From an uncultured Acidimicrobiales bacterium (lineage in GTDB: Bacteria > Actinomycetota > Acidimicrobiia > Acidimicrobiales > SZUA-35), in NCBI GenBank assembly GCA_937925335.1, contig CALEWY010000009.1, forward strand, positions 1 through 64,000: 64,000 nt of DNA. Reading direction: 5' to 3'. Positions 1 to 8,822 of this stretch are shown here, in pieces. The translations under genes and the position numbers were made by a program. Under the pieces are notes generated by a model. The model did not search any database and was not told where the DNA came from. It saw nothing but the letters and a program-made list of their open reading frames with translations. The number at the start of each line of letters is the position of its first letter. Position 1 is the first letter of the stretch.

Positions 1-667
1 CGATCACGACGCGCACGACGACCACGGCGGGCACTACTCGAGCCTCGGCCTTTCCAACATGAAGTTGGCGATGTGGCTGTTCCTCGGGTCGGAGTGTCTC
101 CTGTTCGGAGCGCTCATCTCGTCCTACCTGCTGCTCAAGGCTCGGTTCATCACCGAACTCGTCGCTGGTAACCCGGTCGTCGTCGAAGGCATCGACAACC
201 CGATCCTCGTCGAGGAGATGATCGCCGAGGCCTCGGTCGAGCCGATCTTCGACATCCCTTTCACCTCTTTCAGCTCGTTTGTGCTGCTGATGAGCTCGCT
301 CGCCATGGTGCTCGCCCACAAGGCGGTCTCTGAAGCTGACTACAAGAACACGAAGCTCTGGCTTGCGACTACCGCGATCCTCGGCTCGATCTTCATCGGC
401 GGCCAGATCTACGAGTTCACCGCCTTCTACAACGAGGGTCTCACCTTCAACGGCAGCCTGTTCGGATCAGCGTTCTACACACTCACCGGCTTCCATGGTG
501 TGCACGTCACGGGCGGCATCATCATGTTGATGTCGCTGCTGTTCTTGTCCGTCCGAGGCAAGCTTCAACAAGACCGGGCCGAAACCGTTGAGCTCGTTGG
601 GCTCTACTGGCACTTCGTCGACATCGTGTGGGTGCTCATCTTCACGATCGTTTACCTGATTCCTTAA
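1..667 (+). CDS. ctaE: Cytochrome c oxidase subunit III (5' partial)
   Basis: The reading frame is open from base 2, so the gene starts upstream of the window; the ATG at 59 is internal. The visible 221 residues begin with a His/Asp-rich stretch (HDAHDDHGGHY), then membrane helices typical of subunit III of heme-copper oxidases, including a C-terminal half with FHGVHVTGG and a final YWHFVDIVWVLIF segment, which are family hallmarks. Subunit III is a non-catalytic integral membrane subunit that stabilises the oxidase. An insert of about 30 residues (near 150-240 nt) between the early helices is rich in Val/Glu. It is followed 11 bases later by subunit IV and then ctaG, so this is the tail of an oxidase operon. 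Confidence 0.93.
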   Translation, partial: DHDAHDDHGGHYSSLGLSNMKLAMWLFLGSECLLFGALISSYLLLKARFITELVAGNPVVVEGIDNPILVEEMIAEASVEPIFDIPFTSFSSFVLLMSSLAMVLAHKAVSEADYKNTKLWLATTAILGSIFIGGQIYEFTAFYNEGLTFNGSLFGSAFYTLTGFHGVHVTGGIIMLMSLLFLSVRGKLQQDRAETVELVGLYWHFVDIVWVLIFTIVYLIP

Positions 668-678
668 GGCACTGCGCA

Positions 679-1026
679 ATGGCTGATACCACCATCGATC
701 ACGCGACCGACGTCGACGACCACGCTCACGACGCGCACGGTCATCCGACCGAAAAGTCCTACTGGATCATCTTCTTCGGCTTGGCCGTCCTGACCGCTCT
801 CGAGGTTGCTTGGTCCTACCTCGGTCTTTCGGGGCCGGCGCTCGTCGTCCCGTTGATCGTCATGATGGTGATCAAGTTCTTGATCGTGGCCGGTGCGTTC
901 ATGCACCTCTACTACGACTTGCAGATCATCAACGGCCGGCTCTTCACCTGGGCGTTCGCTGCCGCGATCATCCTGGCGATCCTGGTCTACTTCATCGTCT
1001 TCGCCAGTTTCGACACGGTCTTCTAG
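679..1026 (+). CDS. Cytochrome c oxidase subunit IV-like protein
   Basis: A 115-residue protein with a His/Asp-rich N-terminus (HATDVDDHAHDAHGH) followed by three hydrophobic helices. This size and pattern match the small caa3-type subunit IV / CtaF-like family (COX4-pro or cyt_c_ox_IV), a membrane subunit of the terminal oxidase with no catalytic residues. ATG at 679 is chosen because the upstream in-frame extension to 628 lies inside the subunit III gene. The His-rich leader resembles that at the visible start of the preceding subunit III. Family assignment is good; the exact subunit name is less sure. Confidence 0.85.
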   Translation: MADTTIDHATDVDDHAHDAHGHPTEKSYWIIFFGLAVLTALEVAWSYLGLSGPALVVPLIVMMVIKFLIVAGAFMHLYYDLQIINGRLFTWAFAAAIILAILVYFIVFASFDTVF

Positions 1027-1031
1027 GCGTT

Positions 1032-1976
1032 GTGCTCAGTCTGGCGGTGATGTTCGGACAGGCCACCGTCCCGTGGACGGCGCATCCTGAAGTGTGGATG
1101 CTCGTCGCAGGTGCCCTCGCCCTTGGTTGGTTCGCCGCCAAGGTGGTGCAACCGAAGGCCATCGCCGCAGGGTTTGAAGGGATCACGAGGCGTCAGCGTC
1201 TGTGGTTCGGGGCCGGCGTTCTTGGAATTTGGGGTGCGTCGGACTGGCCAGTCCACGACATCGCCGAAGACCATCTCTACTCGGTACACATGGCGCAGCA
1301 TCTTCTGCTGTCGATGCTGATCCCGGCCTGTTTCGTCTTGGCCACACCACGGTGGCTCTTCGAACTGTTGGTGCCAGACGGGTCGCGGATCCACGCCGTT
1401 GTCCGTCGACTCTCTCGCCCGATCGTTGCCGGCATCGTGTTCAACGCACTGACCATGTGGCTGCACTGGTCGAAGGTTGTGCAGTGGTCGGCCGATTCCG
1501 GAGCCGTGCACTTCGCGTTCCACCTCATGGTCTTCACATCAGGCCTGTTGATGTGGATGCCCGTGATCGGCCCGATCAGCGAATGGCGCCTGCCCCCGAT
1601 CGGCCAGTGCATCTACCTGTTCTCGATGTCGCTCATCCCGACCGTTCCCGGTGGCTGGCTGGTGTTCGCCGAGGGTGTGGTCTATCGCCACTACGACACG
1701 GTCGATCGTCTTTGGGGCATCGATGTCTTGACCGATCAGCAAGCGGCTGGCGCAATCATGAAACTCGTCGGCGGGTTCTTCTTGTGGGCCGTGATCGTCA
1801 CCATCTTCGCCAAGTGGGCGCAGCGCGAGGGTGAAGCTGATCGTGTCGCCCGCCAGGCTCGCCACGCTGAGGCTCGCCGTGTGGCCGCAGCTGCGACTAC
1901 AGCCGACGTTGATCTGACCTTCGAAGAGGTCAACGACGTCTTCTCGTCGAGCCCGGCCCCGGTCGAAAAGATCTGA
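1032..1976 (+). CDS. ctaG: CtaG-family cytochrome oxidase assembly protein
   Basis: A multi-helix membrane protein of about 314 residues. It carries the HMAQHLLLSMLIPACF segment and the later LHWSKVVQ, HLMVFTSGLLMW and YLFSMSLIPTVPGGW segments characteristic of the caa3_CtaG family, which is linked to assembly of the oxidase copper centre. The C-terminus is a charged Ala/Arg-rich cytoplasmic-looking tail. The frame is open back to 810, but that part overlaps the subunit IV gene in another frame. GTG at 1032, six bases after the subunit IV stop, is the likeliest start, with ATG at 1050 an alternative; neither has a clear ribosome binding site, so translational coupling is likely. Confidence 0.85.
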   Translation: MLSLAVMFGQATVPWTAHPEVWMLVAGALALGWFAAKVVQPKAIAAGFEGITRRQRLWFGAGVLGIWGASDWPVHDIAEDHLYSVHMAQHLLLSMLIPACFVLATPRWLFELLVPDGSRIHAVVRRLSRPIVAGIVFNALTMWLHWSKVVQWSADSGAVHFAFHLMVFTSGLLMWMPVIGPISEWRLPPIGQCIYLFSMSLIPTVPGGWLVFAEGVVYRHYDTVDRLWGIDVLTDQQAAGAIMKLVGGFFLWAVIVTIFAKWAQREGEADRVARQARHAEARRVAAAATTADVDLTFEEVNDVFSSSPAPVEKI

Positions 1977-2024
1977 CACCTCTCGGATGAAACTGGGCGA
2001 TCCGGCATCGCTGGACATCTCTCG

Positions 2025-3071
2025 ATGGAACTGAACGACCCGAGTTGGCTCGAATCGGTTTTCGAACGCCGTCTCCTGGCCGATGGCCGACGAACGCTCG
2101 CTGCCGACGCCGCCGATGCTGAAGCAGCCGCCGCGGTCGCAACGTGCGAAGCCATCGGCGTGCAGGTGCTGGACGAACTCGAACGAGTTCGCGCCAGAGC
2201 AGCGAACGCTGGCTTCTTGTTCCAGCTCGAGGCCGCTCAAGACGGTGGCGATCAGATCCACGCTCTGCGTGCTCATGTGGCCGACTTTGATCAGGCTCTC
2301 GCCCTTGCCGAAGCGCTCGGTCGAGACGGCTACCGACGATGGGAGCCGTGGACCGGCGGCGCACGCGAGAGTTTCCGTCGAATGAGTTCGGTGCTCACGG
2401 TTGCTCGGACCGATGAGCGGACCTACGTCGTCAACATCGGATGGGACTCGGTCTCGAAGCTCGGTCGGATGCCGGGTGTGCTGCGACCAAACGAAGCTGA
2501 TTGGTCGTTCGTCAAGCTTCCAAAGCCACTGTGGTTCCTCTACTTCCTCGTGCGCCCGATGCGGTTGATCGGGGAGAAGCTCGGTGTGTTCTCCAAGGGC
2601 GCCGGCCACCTTGGCCCGTTCCTGGCAACACCAGAATCGCTGCTCGACCCGCTGTTCGACTTCGCCGAGGTGGGCGTCGACGATGTGGTCGTCGACCTTG
2701 GTTGTGGTGATGGACGCCTCGTGATTGAAGCCGCTCGGCGACGTGGTTGCCGAGGACGCGGTATCGAAACCGATGCCGAACTCGTCGAGCGCGCTCGGAG
2801 CGCGGCTGCAGAGGCTGGCCTCTCCGACCGGGTTGAAATCGTCGAGGGTGACGCTGCCTCGATCGGCATCGGCGACGCCACCGTCGTCTTCGTGTTCTTG
2901 CCAGCGGATGTCGCCGGCTCGTTGATCCCTGAGATCGTCGCCGGCCTCACGCCAGGCGTGCGCGTGGTCGCACACGAGCAACATCGCATTCACTCCGCGA
3001 TCGCACCAAGCCGATCAACGGTGCTCGTCGGTGACGGCGCGGTGACCGTTGCCCATCGCTGGTCGAGCTGA
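2025..3071 (+). CDS. Class I SAM-dependent methyltransferase with long N-terminal domain
   Basis: A 348-residue protein in two parts. Residues about 215-348 form a Rossmann methyltransferase domain with motif I VVDLGCGDGRLVIEAA, an acidic residue after the next strand (GRGIETD) and a DA loop (VEGDAASI), so it should bind S-adenosylmethionine. The N-terminal ~190 residues are unassigned and include a short hydrophobic stretch (LWFLYFLVRPMRLIG) that may sit on the membrane. The catalytic part resembles the FAM173/ATPSCKMT-like lysine methyltransferases that precede their domain with a membrane-proximal helix, but the substrate cannot be told. It converges on the ABC exporter genes with a 3-base gap. 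Confidence 0.75.
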   Translation: MELNDPSWLESVFERRLLADGRRTLAADAADAEAAAAVATCEAIGVQVLDELERVRARAANAGFLFQLEAAQDGGDQIHALRAHVADFDQALALAEALGRDGYRRWEPWTGGARESFRRMSSVLTVARTDERTYVVNIGWDSVSKLGRMPGVLRPNEADWSFVKLPKPLWFLYFLVRPMRLIGEKLGVFSKGAGHLGPFLATPESLLDPLFDFAEVGVDDVVVDLGCGDGRLVIEAARRRGCRGRGIETDAELVERARSAAAEAGLSDRVEIVEGDAASIGIGDATVVFVFLPADVAGSLIPEIVAGLTPGVRVVAHEQHRIHSAIAPSRSTVLVGDGAVTVAHRWSS

Positions 3072-3074
3072 GTT

Positions 3075-3809
3075 TTATGCCTTCGCTGGTGTATGCCAGC
3101 GGAACATACGGGCGCCGATGAGCGGGGCGGCGATCGCCCACACGATCAGGCTGCCCCACGCCCAGCTGGGTCCCGAACCGCCATTGAGCGTCGCTCGGCT
3201 CAGTTCGGCGAGAGCGGTCGATGGCAGGAGGCGAACGATCGATTGCAGCCAACCCGGAAACTCGTTGAGCGTGAACACGATGCCGCTCAGCAGCAACAAG
3301 ACCACGTAGAGAGCGTTGGCGGCCGCGAGCGCCGCAAGACCGTCGACAACTCCAGTGATGACAAACGCGAGGCCGATGAATGCGGCAAGGCCGAGAACCA
3401 TCACGGCGGCGAACGCTGGTGAGGGAGCCGGTCGCCAACCAAGGGCGACGGCGACACCGGCCAGCACGATGAACTGGCCGGCGAACAGCACGACGCTTGT
3501 GATTCCTTTGGCCGCAAGGAACTCGCCGACGCGCAACGGTGTCACCGCCAGTCGTTTGATGGCTCCAAAGCTCAGGTCGAACCCCAAGCTGATCGCGAGA
3601 CGAACAAACGACGACGACATCAACGCCAAGGCGATGATGCTGGGTGCGAGGTAGTCGACGGGCTCGTCTCCTCCGGTCGGGAGGATGTCCACGAGCGAGA
3701 AGAACACCAGAAACAGGATCGGGAGAGCGATCGTGAGAAGGAGTTGTTCGCCGTCTCTCAGCGCAACCTTTAGGTCCGTGCGGGCCAAGACGGCGATTCG
3801 ATTTTTCAC
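3075..3809 (-). CDS. ABC-2 type transporter permease
   Basis: A 244-residue integral membrane protein with about six hydrophobic helices (for example LLLTIALPILFLVFFSLV and ALYVVLLLLSGIVFTL). This matches ABC-2 exporter permeases such as drug or polysaccharide exporters. The GTG start overlaps the stop of the ATPase gene (GTGA), giving tight translational coupling, so the two proteins should form one exporter. The C-terminal WHTPAKA tail is short. The substrate is not deducible; daunorubicin-type (DrrB-like) exporters are the nearest named group. Confidence 0.88.
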   Translation of the reverse strand: MKNRIAVLARTDLKVALRDGEQLLLTIALPILFLVFFSLVDILPTGGDEPVDYLAPSIIALALMSSSFVRLAISLGFDLSFGAIKRLAVTPLRVGEFLAAKGITSVVLFAGQFIVLAGVAVALGWRPAPSPAFAAVMVLGLAAFIGLAFVITGVVDGLAALAAANALYVVLLLLSGIVFTLNEFPGWLQSIVRLLPSTALAELSRATLNGGSGPSWAWGSLIVWAIAAPLIGARMFRWHTPAKA

Positions 3810-4762
3810 GATGACGTCCCATCGGTCAGTTCATCGCCGTGCTTGTCCGTGTGCGGTGCACGAGCTCCGGATTCGAGTCCAAGCATCAGCTCCTCGAGTG
3901 ACCGTCGGCCAGCTTCCATGGTGGATGCAACCTCTCCCTGCTCGGCTAACCACGAGGTGATGGCGGCCATTCGTGCGGGTGTTGGTTCGGCGTCGACCTG
4001 ATAGTGGCCAGCCGATTGCTCGGTCACGTCGGCGTCCAGAAGAGCGCTCAGATCCTTCGCGTCGAGCGCGGCGGCAGCGGCGAATCGGATGTGGGGCTGG
4101 CCACCCGTCAGCTCGGCGACGGACCCCGAAACGACGACTCGGCCATGATCGAGAACAACCGCTCGATCCGCCACTCGTTCGACGTCGGCATAATTGTGGG
4201 TGGTGATCAGCACTGCGGTTCCAGCATCAGCGCGTGCCCGAATGACGTCGAGGACTCGCTCTCGGCCCTGTGCGTCGAGAGCCGCTGTCGGTTCGTCGAG
4301 AAGAAGAACGTCGGACCCGCCGGAAAGAGCGAGGGCAAGGTTCAGTCGCTGTTGTTCACCACCGGACATGCCTCGCCAGCGACGGGTCCGGACGCTGTCG
4401 AGCCCACACAGATCGATGAGCGAGTCGGGCGATGTTGATGACTGGTGGAGTCCAACGAACAGCTCGATCGCTTCGATGACGGTGAGACCCATTGGGAGCC
4501 CACCCTCTTGGGGCATGACCCCCCATCGATCGGCGAGTGCGGTCCGGTCGGTGAGCGGATTGAGCCCGAGCACGGTGACATCGCCGGAGGTCGGCACCCG
4601 GTAACCCTCGATCGATTCGATCGTTGTGGTCTTGCCAGCTCCGTTCGGTCCGAGCAGCCCAACGATCTCGCCGGCGCCCACATGAAACGTGATCTCGTCG
4701 AGGATCGTCCGGCCGGCGGCGGCGAAGCGCAACGAGCGGACATCGATCGCGGGCGTGGTCAC
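3806..4762 (-). CDS. ABC transporter ATP-binding protein
   Basis: A 318-residue ATPase with Walker A GPNGAGKTTT, signature MSGGEQQRLNLALAL, Walker B DVLLLDEPTAALD and an H-loop His (TTHNYADV), all intact. A C-terminal domain of about 100 residues follows, as in DrrA-type exporter ATPases. The frame is open up to 5005, but the first 81 codons lie over pdxH on the opposite strand and have no ATPase similarity. The start is taken as GTG 4762, which is immediately preceded by a TACCCT box six bases upstream. It powers the permease encoded next. Confidence 0.92.
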   Translation of the reverse strand: MTTPAIDVRSLRFAAAGRTILDEITFHVGAGEIVGLLGPNGAGKTTTIESIEGYRVPTSGDVTVLGLNPLTDRTALADRWGVMPQEGGLPMGLTVIEAIELFVGLHQSSTSPDSLIDLCGLDSVRTRRWRGMSGGEQQRLNLALALSGGSDVLLLDEPTAALDAQGRERVLDVIRARADAGTAVLITTHNYADVERVADRAVVLDHGRVVVSGSVAELTGGQPHIRFAAAAALDAKDLSALLDADVTEQSAGHYQVDAEPTPARMAAITSWLAEQGEVASTMEAGRRSLEELMLGLESGARAPHTDKHGDELTDGTSS

Positions 4763-4768
4763 AGGGCG

Positions 4769-4774
4769 AGGGTA
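4769..4774 (-). promoter_or_regulatory. Leaderless-type -10 box (TACCCT) before ABC ATPase
   Basis: On the minus strand TACCCT is followed by six bases (CGCCCT) and then the GTG start at 4762. This is the spacing expected when transcription starts at the start codon itself. The same box occurs before dut, rsiG-like and rex in this window. Confidence 0.5.
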
Positions 4775-4870
4775 GTCAGCACTGCCGGATGTGCCCTCTC
4801 CGAACGCCGACCGTTGCCAGCGATGCTTTTTCGGGGTGGGCTCGGCGGATGGCTCTGCGAGACTGACGAG

Positions 4871-5533
4871 GTGACGAACGCCGACGACCTTGCCCGGATG
4901 CGACTCGACTATTCCGAACGTGGCCTCGATGAAGCCGACGCCTCCGCCGACGCAATGGAACAGTTCGACGCCTGGCTCGCAGAGTCGGTGGCGGCGAACA
5001 TCCACGAACCCAATGCGATGGTGGTGTCCACCGTCGATTCAGCGGGCACTCCCTGGGGCCGTCACGTCTTGTTGAAAGGGTTGTCGAACGACGCTGATGG
5101 ACACCGAGGCCTCGAGTTCTACACGAACTATCTCAGCTCGAAGGGTCAACACATCGAAGACAATCCGAACGTGTCGCTGACGTTTCCCTGGATTCAACTC
5201 GAACGACAGGTGTGCATCACCGGCGTTGCCGTGCGTCTCACCGGCGATGAGTCGGATGCGTATTTCAACGTGCGGCCGAGAGGTTCACAAATCGGTGCGT
5301 GGACGTCCGAGCAGAGCACAGAGATCGCCGACCGGTCCGTGCTGGACGCTCGCCAAGCCGAGTTCGAACGACGATTCCCGGATGAGGTGCCGCGGCCACC
5401 TCACTGGGGTGGCTATCGAGTGACCCCAGCGGTCGTTGAGTTTTGGCAAGGCCGATCGAGCCGCTTGCACGATCGACTTCGCTACGAGCGGAGCCTCACT
5501 GGAGGCTGGACCCGGCGTCGCCTCTCACCCTGA
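4871..5533 (+). CDS. pdxH: Pyridoxamine 5'-phosphate oxidase
   Basis: A 220-residue flavoenzyme that oxidises pyridoxamine- or pyridoxine-5'-phosphate to pyridoxal 5'-phosphate, the cofactor used for instance by HemL encoded later. Family hallmarks are HVLLKG near the start, the FYTNYLSSKG loop, WIQLERQV, SEQS, and the C-terminal FWQGRSSRLHDRLRYER...RRLSP signature that binds substrate and FMN. The GTG at 4871 is chosen because upstream sequence is antisense to the ABC ATPase promoter region. The bases just before it (GAGACT plus six) may be a weak leaderless -10. Confidence 0.95.
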   Translation: MTNADDLARMRLDYSERGLDEADASADAMEQFDAWLAESVAANIHEPNAMVVSTVDSAGTPWGRHVLLKGLSNDADGHRGLEFYTNYLSSKGQHIEDNPNVSLTFPWIQLERQVCITGVAVRLTGDESDAYFNVRPRGSQIGAWTSEQSTEIADRSVLDARQAEFERRFPDEVPRPPHWGGYRVTPAVVEFWQGRSSRLHDRLRYERSLTGGWTRRRLSP

Positions 5534-5696
5534 CTGGGGTAAGTAGATAACGTTCGCATCGACAGTGTCCGTTCGAACCGCGGCCGCCGCCGCTCCGACA
5601 ACCGTGATCCAGTCGATGATCTTCGACGACTCTGGTCCTGAGTGGGTCCTTCGATTTCTTCAACAAGCACCGGTCAGCTGACCCAAAGGAACCGTC

Positions 5697-6089
5697 ATGC
5701 CAAGCGATCAGACCATCATTCTCGCCCCGAGGCTCATCGTCTCGAATGGTGATGAAGCACTCGACTTTTACGGGCGGGCGTTCGAGACCGAGCCGTACGA
5801 CCAGATGTATGTCGATGGCACGCTCGTCAACGCGCACGTTCGGTTCGGCGAGACCGAGCTCGGCGTGACACAAGAGGACGGCGGGATGAATCGGTCGCCC
5901 ACCGCGTTGGGTGGCTCACCGGTTGCGATCAGCTTGACCGTCCCTGACGTCGACGCCACAGCTGCTCGATTCGTCGAGGCCGGGGGAGAGGTCATCATCC
6001 CGGTCGAGGACCGACCCTACGGCCGGCGCGACGGCCGTCTCGCCGACCCGTTCGGTCACATCTGGATCGTCGGCCAGCCACTGACATGA
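5697..6089 (+). CDS. VOC-family (glyoxalase/PhnB-like) protein
   Basis: A 130-residue single-module protein with the beta-alpha-beta-beta-beta pattern of the vicinal oxygen chelate superfamily: start APRLIVSNGDEALDFYGRAF and end RRDGRLADPFGHIWIVGQ. The DPFGH ending is typical of the PhnB/YdcE-like subgroup, whose reactions are mostly unknown. An AAGGA ribosome binding site precedes ATG at 5697, so this is a leadered start. Monocistronic, flanked by a 163-base upstream gap in which no other feature was recognised. Confidence 0.85.
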   Translation: MPSDQTIILAPRLIVSNGDEALDFYGRAFETEPYDQMYVDGTLVNAHVRFGETELGVTQEDGGMNRSPTALGGSPVAISLTVPDVDATAARFVEAGGEVIIPVEDRPYGRRDGRLADPFGHIWIVGQPLT

Positions 6090-6134
6090 TCCGATCGCAC
6101 GCCGCCGGTCGCGGCCGACACATAAGGCGTGCTC

Positions 6135-7067
6135 TCAGTCGATAAATGACTCGCCGACAAGTGCGATGTGTTCAAGGTCGCTGAGGTCGAGCACCTGGAG
6201 ATAGAGCCGGTCGACGCCGACATCGGCGAGGGCGCCGAGCTTGTCTCGAACCTCTTCGACGGTCCCGGCAACGCCGTTCTCTCGCATCTCGTCAGCCTCA
6301 CGACCGATGGCTGCCGCCCGTCGATCAACCTCGGCGTCGTTCTCACCCACGCAGAGCACCTGAGCAGCCGACCACGTCATCGTTGAAGGGTCACGGTCGA
6401 TCGCTTCGCAGGCCCGAGCGACGTTCTCCATGATCGGCGGGATATCTGCGGGAGGCCCGAACGGAAGGTTGAAGTCTTCGGCGAAACGAGCGGCAAGAGC
6501 TGGCGTGCGCTTCTTCCCACGACCACCGATGACGATGGGTGGGTGCGGCTGCTGGGTCGGCTTCGGAAGCGCTGGTGAGTCGACGAAGGAGTGGAAGTCA
6601 CCCTCGTGGTTGAACGTCTCACCCTCGGGCGTGGTCCACAGACCAACGATCTGCTCGACCGCCTCTTCGAGACGGCTCATTCGGTCGCCAAGGCCAGGGA
6701 ACGGCAAGCCATATGCCGTGTGCTCTTGCTCGTACCAACCAGCCCCGATGCCAAGCTCGACTCGACCGCCGCTCATCTGATCGACCTGGGCGACACTGAT
6801 TGCGAGCGGACCTGGTTGATAGAACGTGATCGGGCTCACGAGGGTGCCGAGCCGGATCTTCGTGGTGTCTCGAGCGAGCCCAGCGAGCGTCACCCACGCG
6901 TGGGTCGGTCCGGGCATGCCATCAACATCGCCCATCTTCAAATAGTGGTCTGAGCGGAAGAAGGCGTCGAAGCCGGCCGCTTCAGAGGCGAGTGCGACGG
7001 CCAAGAGATCGTCGTAGCTTGCGCCTTGTTGTGGTTCGGTGAAGGTTCGGAGCTGCACCTTCGGCAC
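6135..7067 (-). CDS. LLM-class (F420-type) oxidoreductase
   Basis: A 310-residue TIM-barrel flavin/F420-dependent oxidoreductase of the luciferase-like monooxygenase family. Recognisable segments are SEAAGFDAFFRSDHY, IRLGTLVSPITFYQPGPLA, QVDQMSGGRVELGIGAGWYEQEH and the GGRGKKRTPALAARFAEDFN block. In actinobacteria this subgroup commonly uses coenzyme F420, but cofactor and substrate are inference. The open frame reaches 7514, yet the extension is antisense-like and overlaps the next minus-strand gene. GTG 7067 gives the expected start PKVQLRTFTEP. Confidence 0.88.
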   Translation of the reverse strand: MPKVQLRTFTEPQQGASYDDLLAVALASEAAGFDAFFRSDHYLKMGDVDGMPGPTHAWVTLAGLARDTTKIRLGTLVSPITFYQPGPLAISVAQVDQMSGGRVELGIGAGWYEQEHTAYGLPFPGLGDRMSRLEEAVEQIVGLWTTPEGETFNHEGDFHSFVDSPALPKPTQQPHPPIVIGGRGKKRTPALAARFAEDFNLPFGPPADIPPIMENVARACEAIDRDPSTMTWSAAQVLCVGENDAEVDRRAAAIGREADEMRENGVAGTVEEVRDKLGALADVGVDRLYLQVLDLSDLEHIALVGESFID

Positions 7068-7096
7068 CGTACTTGACCGGCCAGCCCTCGATGCAG

Positions 7097-7804
7097 CTAG
7101 GCGTGAGAGGCTGCAACGGGCGGTCGTGGTGATGCTGGGGGAGTCGCCGGGTCGAGCGACCAGGTCGAGGCGGCCGTTGCCAAACCTTCGATGAGTCGCT
7201 CGATGTGTGGGAACCGATCGATCGACGGGTCGTGACCCGGCCAATGCAGCGCCATTGGTGTGAGGCCTCGTACTCTGGGAGGAAGTTCGATCTGCACGCC
7301 GCCACCTCTCGCAAGGTTGCAGGGGTTCTTCGAGTGTTGACCTCGCAAACCCTTCGGGATCTGTTCGACATCCTCGACCACTCGATATTGCGGGAGCGTC
7401 CGGCGAACGTGCCAGCTCACATGGTGGGCGAGTTCGCGGTTTTGGCCACCGACGAGCAAATCGGTCCATCGGCCGCGCAGGCCGTAACCGTGGATCGCGA
7501 TGACCATGTCGCAATGATCGAGGAACGCCTGGAGCTTTTCCGACTCGGCTGGGTCGACCTTGGTCGACGGGATGTGCTGGCGCATGCCCTTTGGTTGGAG
7601 CACCCCGTAGAAGCTCGAACCGGAGCGCTCGGCAGCCTCACGGGCGATCTGATCGGTGAACCGTTCGAGGTTGCCCCCGTGAAAGGCGCAGAAGCCGAGC
7701 TTGGATCGGCGATCGAGCGTCTCCACAACGCCGGGCCGGGCGAGGAGATCGCCAAATGACACCGGTTCGTGGGAGACCTCTTGCCAGAACCAGCCGTTCT
7801 TCAC
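7097..7804 (-). CDS. Poly-gamma-glutamate hydrolase-like protein
   Basis: A 235-residue protein resembling the PF05908 (gamma-PGA hydrolase / phage-related replication protein, DUF867) zinc-peptidase family. Supporting motifs are FCAFHGGNLERFTD, VIAIHGYG, the LLVGGQNRELA segment and the C-terminal NLARGGGVQIELPPRVRG block; the His and Glu residues in them fit metal binding. GTG 7804 is chosen because codons farther upstream have no valid start outside the ccdA gene. Family members include phage enzymes, but there are no phage genes nearby. Substrate is unproven: poly-gamma-glutamate or cell-wall peptide. Confidence 0.7.
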   Translation of the reverse strand: MKNGWFWQEVSHEPVSFGDLLARPGVVETLDRRSKLGFCAFHGGNLERFTDQIAREAAERSGSSFYGVLQPKGMRQHIPSTKVDPAESEKLQAFLDHCDMVIAIHGYGLRGRWTDLLVGGQNRELAHHVSWHVRRTLPQYRVVEDVEQIPKGLRGQHSKNPCNLARGGGVQIELPPRVRGLTPMALHWPGHDPSIDRFPHIERLIEGLATAASTWSLDPATPPASPRPPVAASHA

Positions 7805-7850
7805 CTTGGAGAGGGTGACAGCACGACGTGTCTGGAGTCCAACTCGGCGG

Positions 7851-8813
7851 TCAGACCTTGGCCGGCTCGGATGTGCCGTCGACCGATGTGTCGCCGGCGG
7901 CATCAGCGACCGGCGCTGCCGGCCGGCGTCGGCTGACGAACCCGGCGACGATGAGGCCGGCGTTGAGTCCAAAGAAGGCCCAGCCCAGCAGACCGGTTCG
8001 GCTGATGGTGAAACCGAAGAGTGAGGCGTCCTTGCTGAACCAGTTGGAGACGGAGGACTGGAAGGTTGACGCTTCGAGCATGAAGTCGTTCAACCACGGG
8101 GTGACTGAGTCACCGTGGAACAACTGATACTCCCAGATGCCGTAGGCCAGCATGTAGGGGCCAACGAGCAGCAGCAGCAGGGCCGAGATGATGTTGATCT
8201 TCGGGAGGATCGAGCGGAACTTGTTGACGAGGCTGCGCTTGCCGAAGGCGAGGGCGATGGTCAACACGGTTGCGAGGAGACCCATGCCGAGGCCGTAGGA
8301 GATGAAGCCGCCGAACCGGGTGAGGAATGGGGTTCCTCCGCCGCCACCCGCTGAGCTCGAAGTGCCGACCGCCGCCAGGAAGAGGCCGATGGTGCACGAC
8401 AGCGACGCGAGTGCGTACGAAACTCCGAACAAGAACATGGACCCATAGGAGGTGTCGTCCGTTCCCTTTTCGAGCTTGGGAATCTTGATGACGAGCTGGA
8501 AGCCCCGAAGCATCGCGATGCCGAGGATGACGAGGCCGATGCCCAATGCGATGTTGAAGAACGGAAGCCACTCCACGATCGTCTCTTGGAGACCGGTGAA
8601 CGCAAGGCCGAGGAGGCCGAACACGGTGAGGAAACCGAGCGTCATCGCCAGCCCAACTCCCTGGGCGCGGTTGAGTCCGACGATGCGGCGCGTTTCGCCA
8701 TCGTTCTGGTTCAAGAAGAAGCCCAGATACGCGGGCAACAGGGCGAAGCCGCACGGGTTGATCAGCGCCACCATGCCAACGGCGAAGGCGAACGGATTAA
8801 ACAGGTCTCCCAT
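7851..8813 (-). CDS. CcdA-family cytochrome c biogenesis / thiol-disulfide transporter
   Basis: A 320-residue membrane protein with about seven helices. The two redox cysteines of the CcdA/DsbD family sit in their usual contexts: INPCGFALLPAYLGFF in the first helix and LASLSCTIGLFLAA later. Such proteins pass electrons across the membrane to extracytoplasmic thioredoxin-like partners that keep apocytochrome c haem-binding cysteines reduced. The C-terminal half adds two further helices and a soluble tail. It lies nine bases downstream of the TlpA-like gene on the same strand, its obvious partner. Confidence 0.9.
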   Translation of the reverse strand: MGDLFNPFAFAVGMVALINPCGFALLPAYLGFFLNQNDGETRRIVGLNRAQGVGLAMTLGFLTVFGLLGLAFTGLQETIVEWLPFFNIALGIGLVILGIAMLRGFQLVIKIPKLEKGTDDTSYGSMFLFGVSYALASLSCTIGLFLAAVGTSSSAGGGGGTPFLTRFGGFISYGLGMGLLATVLTIALAFGKRSLVNKFRSILPKINIISALLLLLVGPYMLAYGIWEYQLFHGDSVTPWLNDFMLEASTFQSSVSNWFSKDASLFGFTISRTGLLGWAFFGLNAGLIVAGFVSRRRPAAPVADAAGDTSVDGTSEPAKV

Positions 8814-8822
8814 GATCTTCCT

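Noticed and set aside
1539-2993. 484-residue ORF on the minus strand
   Set aside because: Antisense to ctaG and the methyltransferase gene, both with clear family motifs; no domain in the antisense product.
2947-3822. 291-residue minus-strand ORF
   Set aside because: Same strand as the ABC permease but in another frame; Arg/His-rich shadow composition, while the permease frame has real membrane helices.
4763-5005. N-terminal extension of the ABC ATPase frame
   Set aside because: Lies antisense over pdxH and lacks similarity; GTG 4762 with its upstream TACCCT is the better start.
7068-7514. 150-codon upstream extension of the LLM oxidoreductase
   Set aside because: Covers the poly-gamma-glutamate hydrolase-like gene in another frame; family start is PKVQLRTF.
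7097-7804. Prophage remnant suggested by the DUF867-like gene
   Set aside because: No integrase, structural or lysis genes nearby; the family also occurs in ordinary chromosomes.
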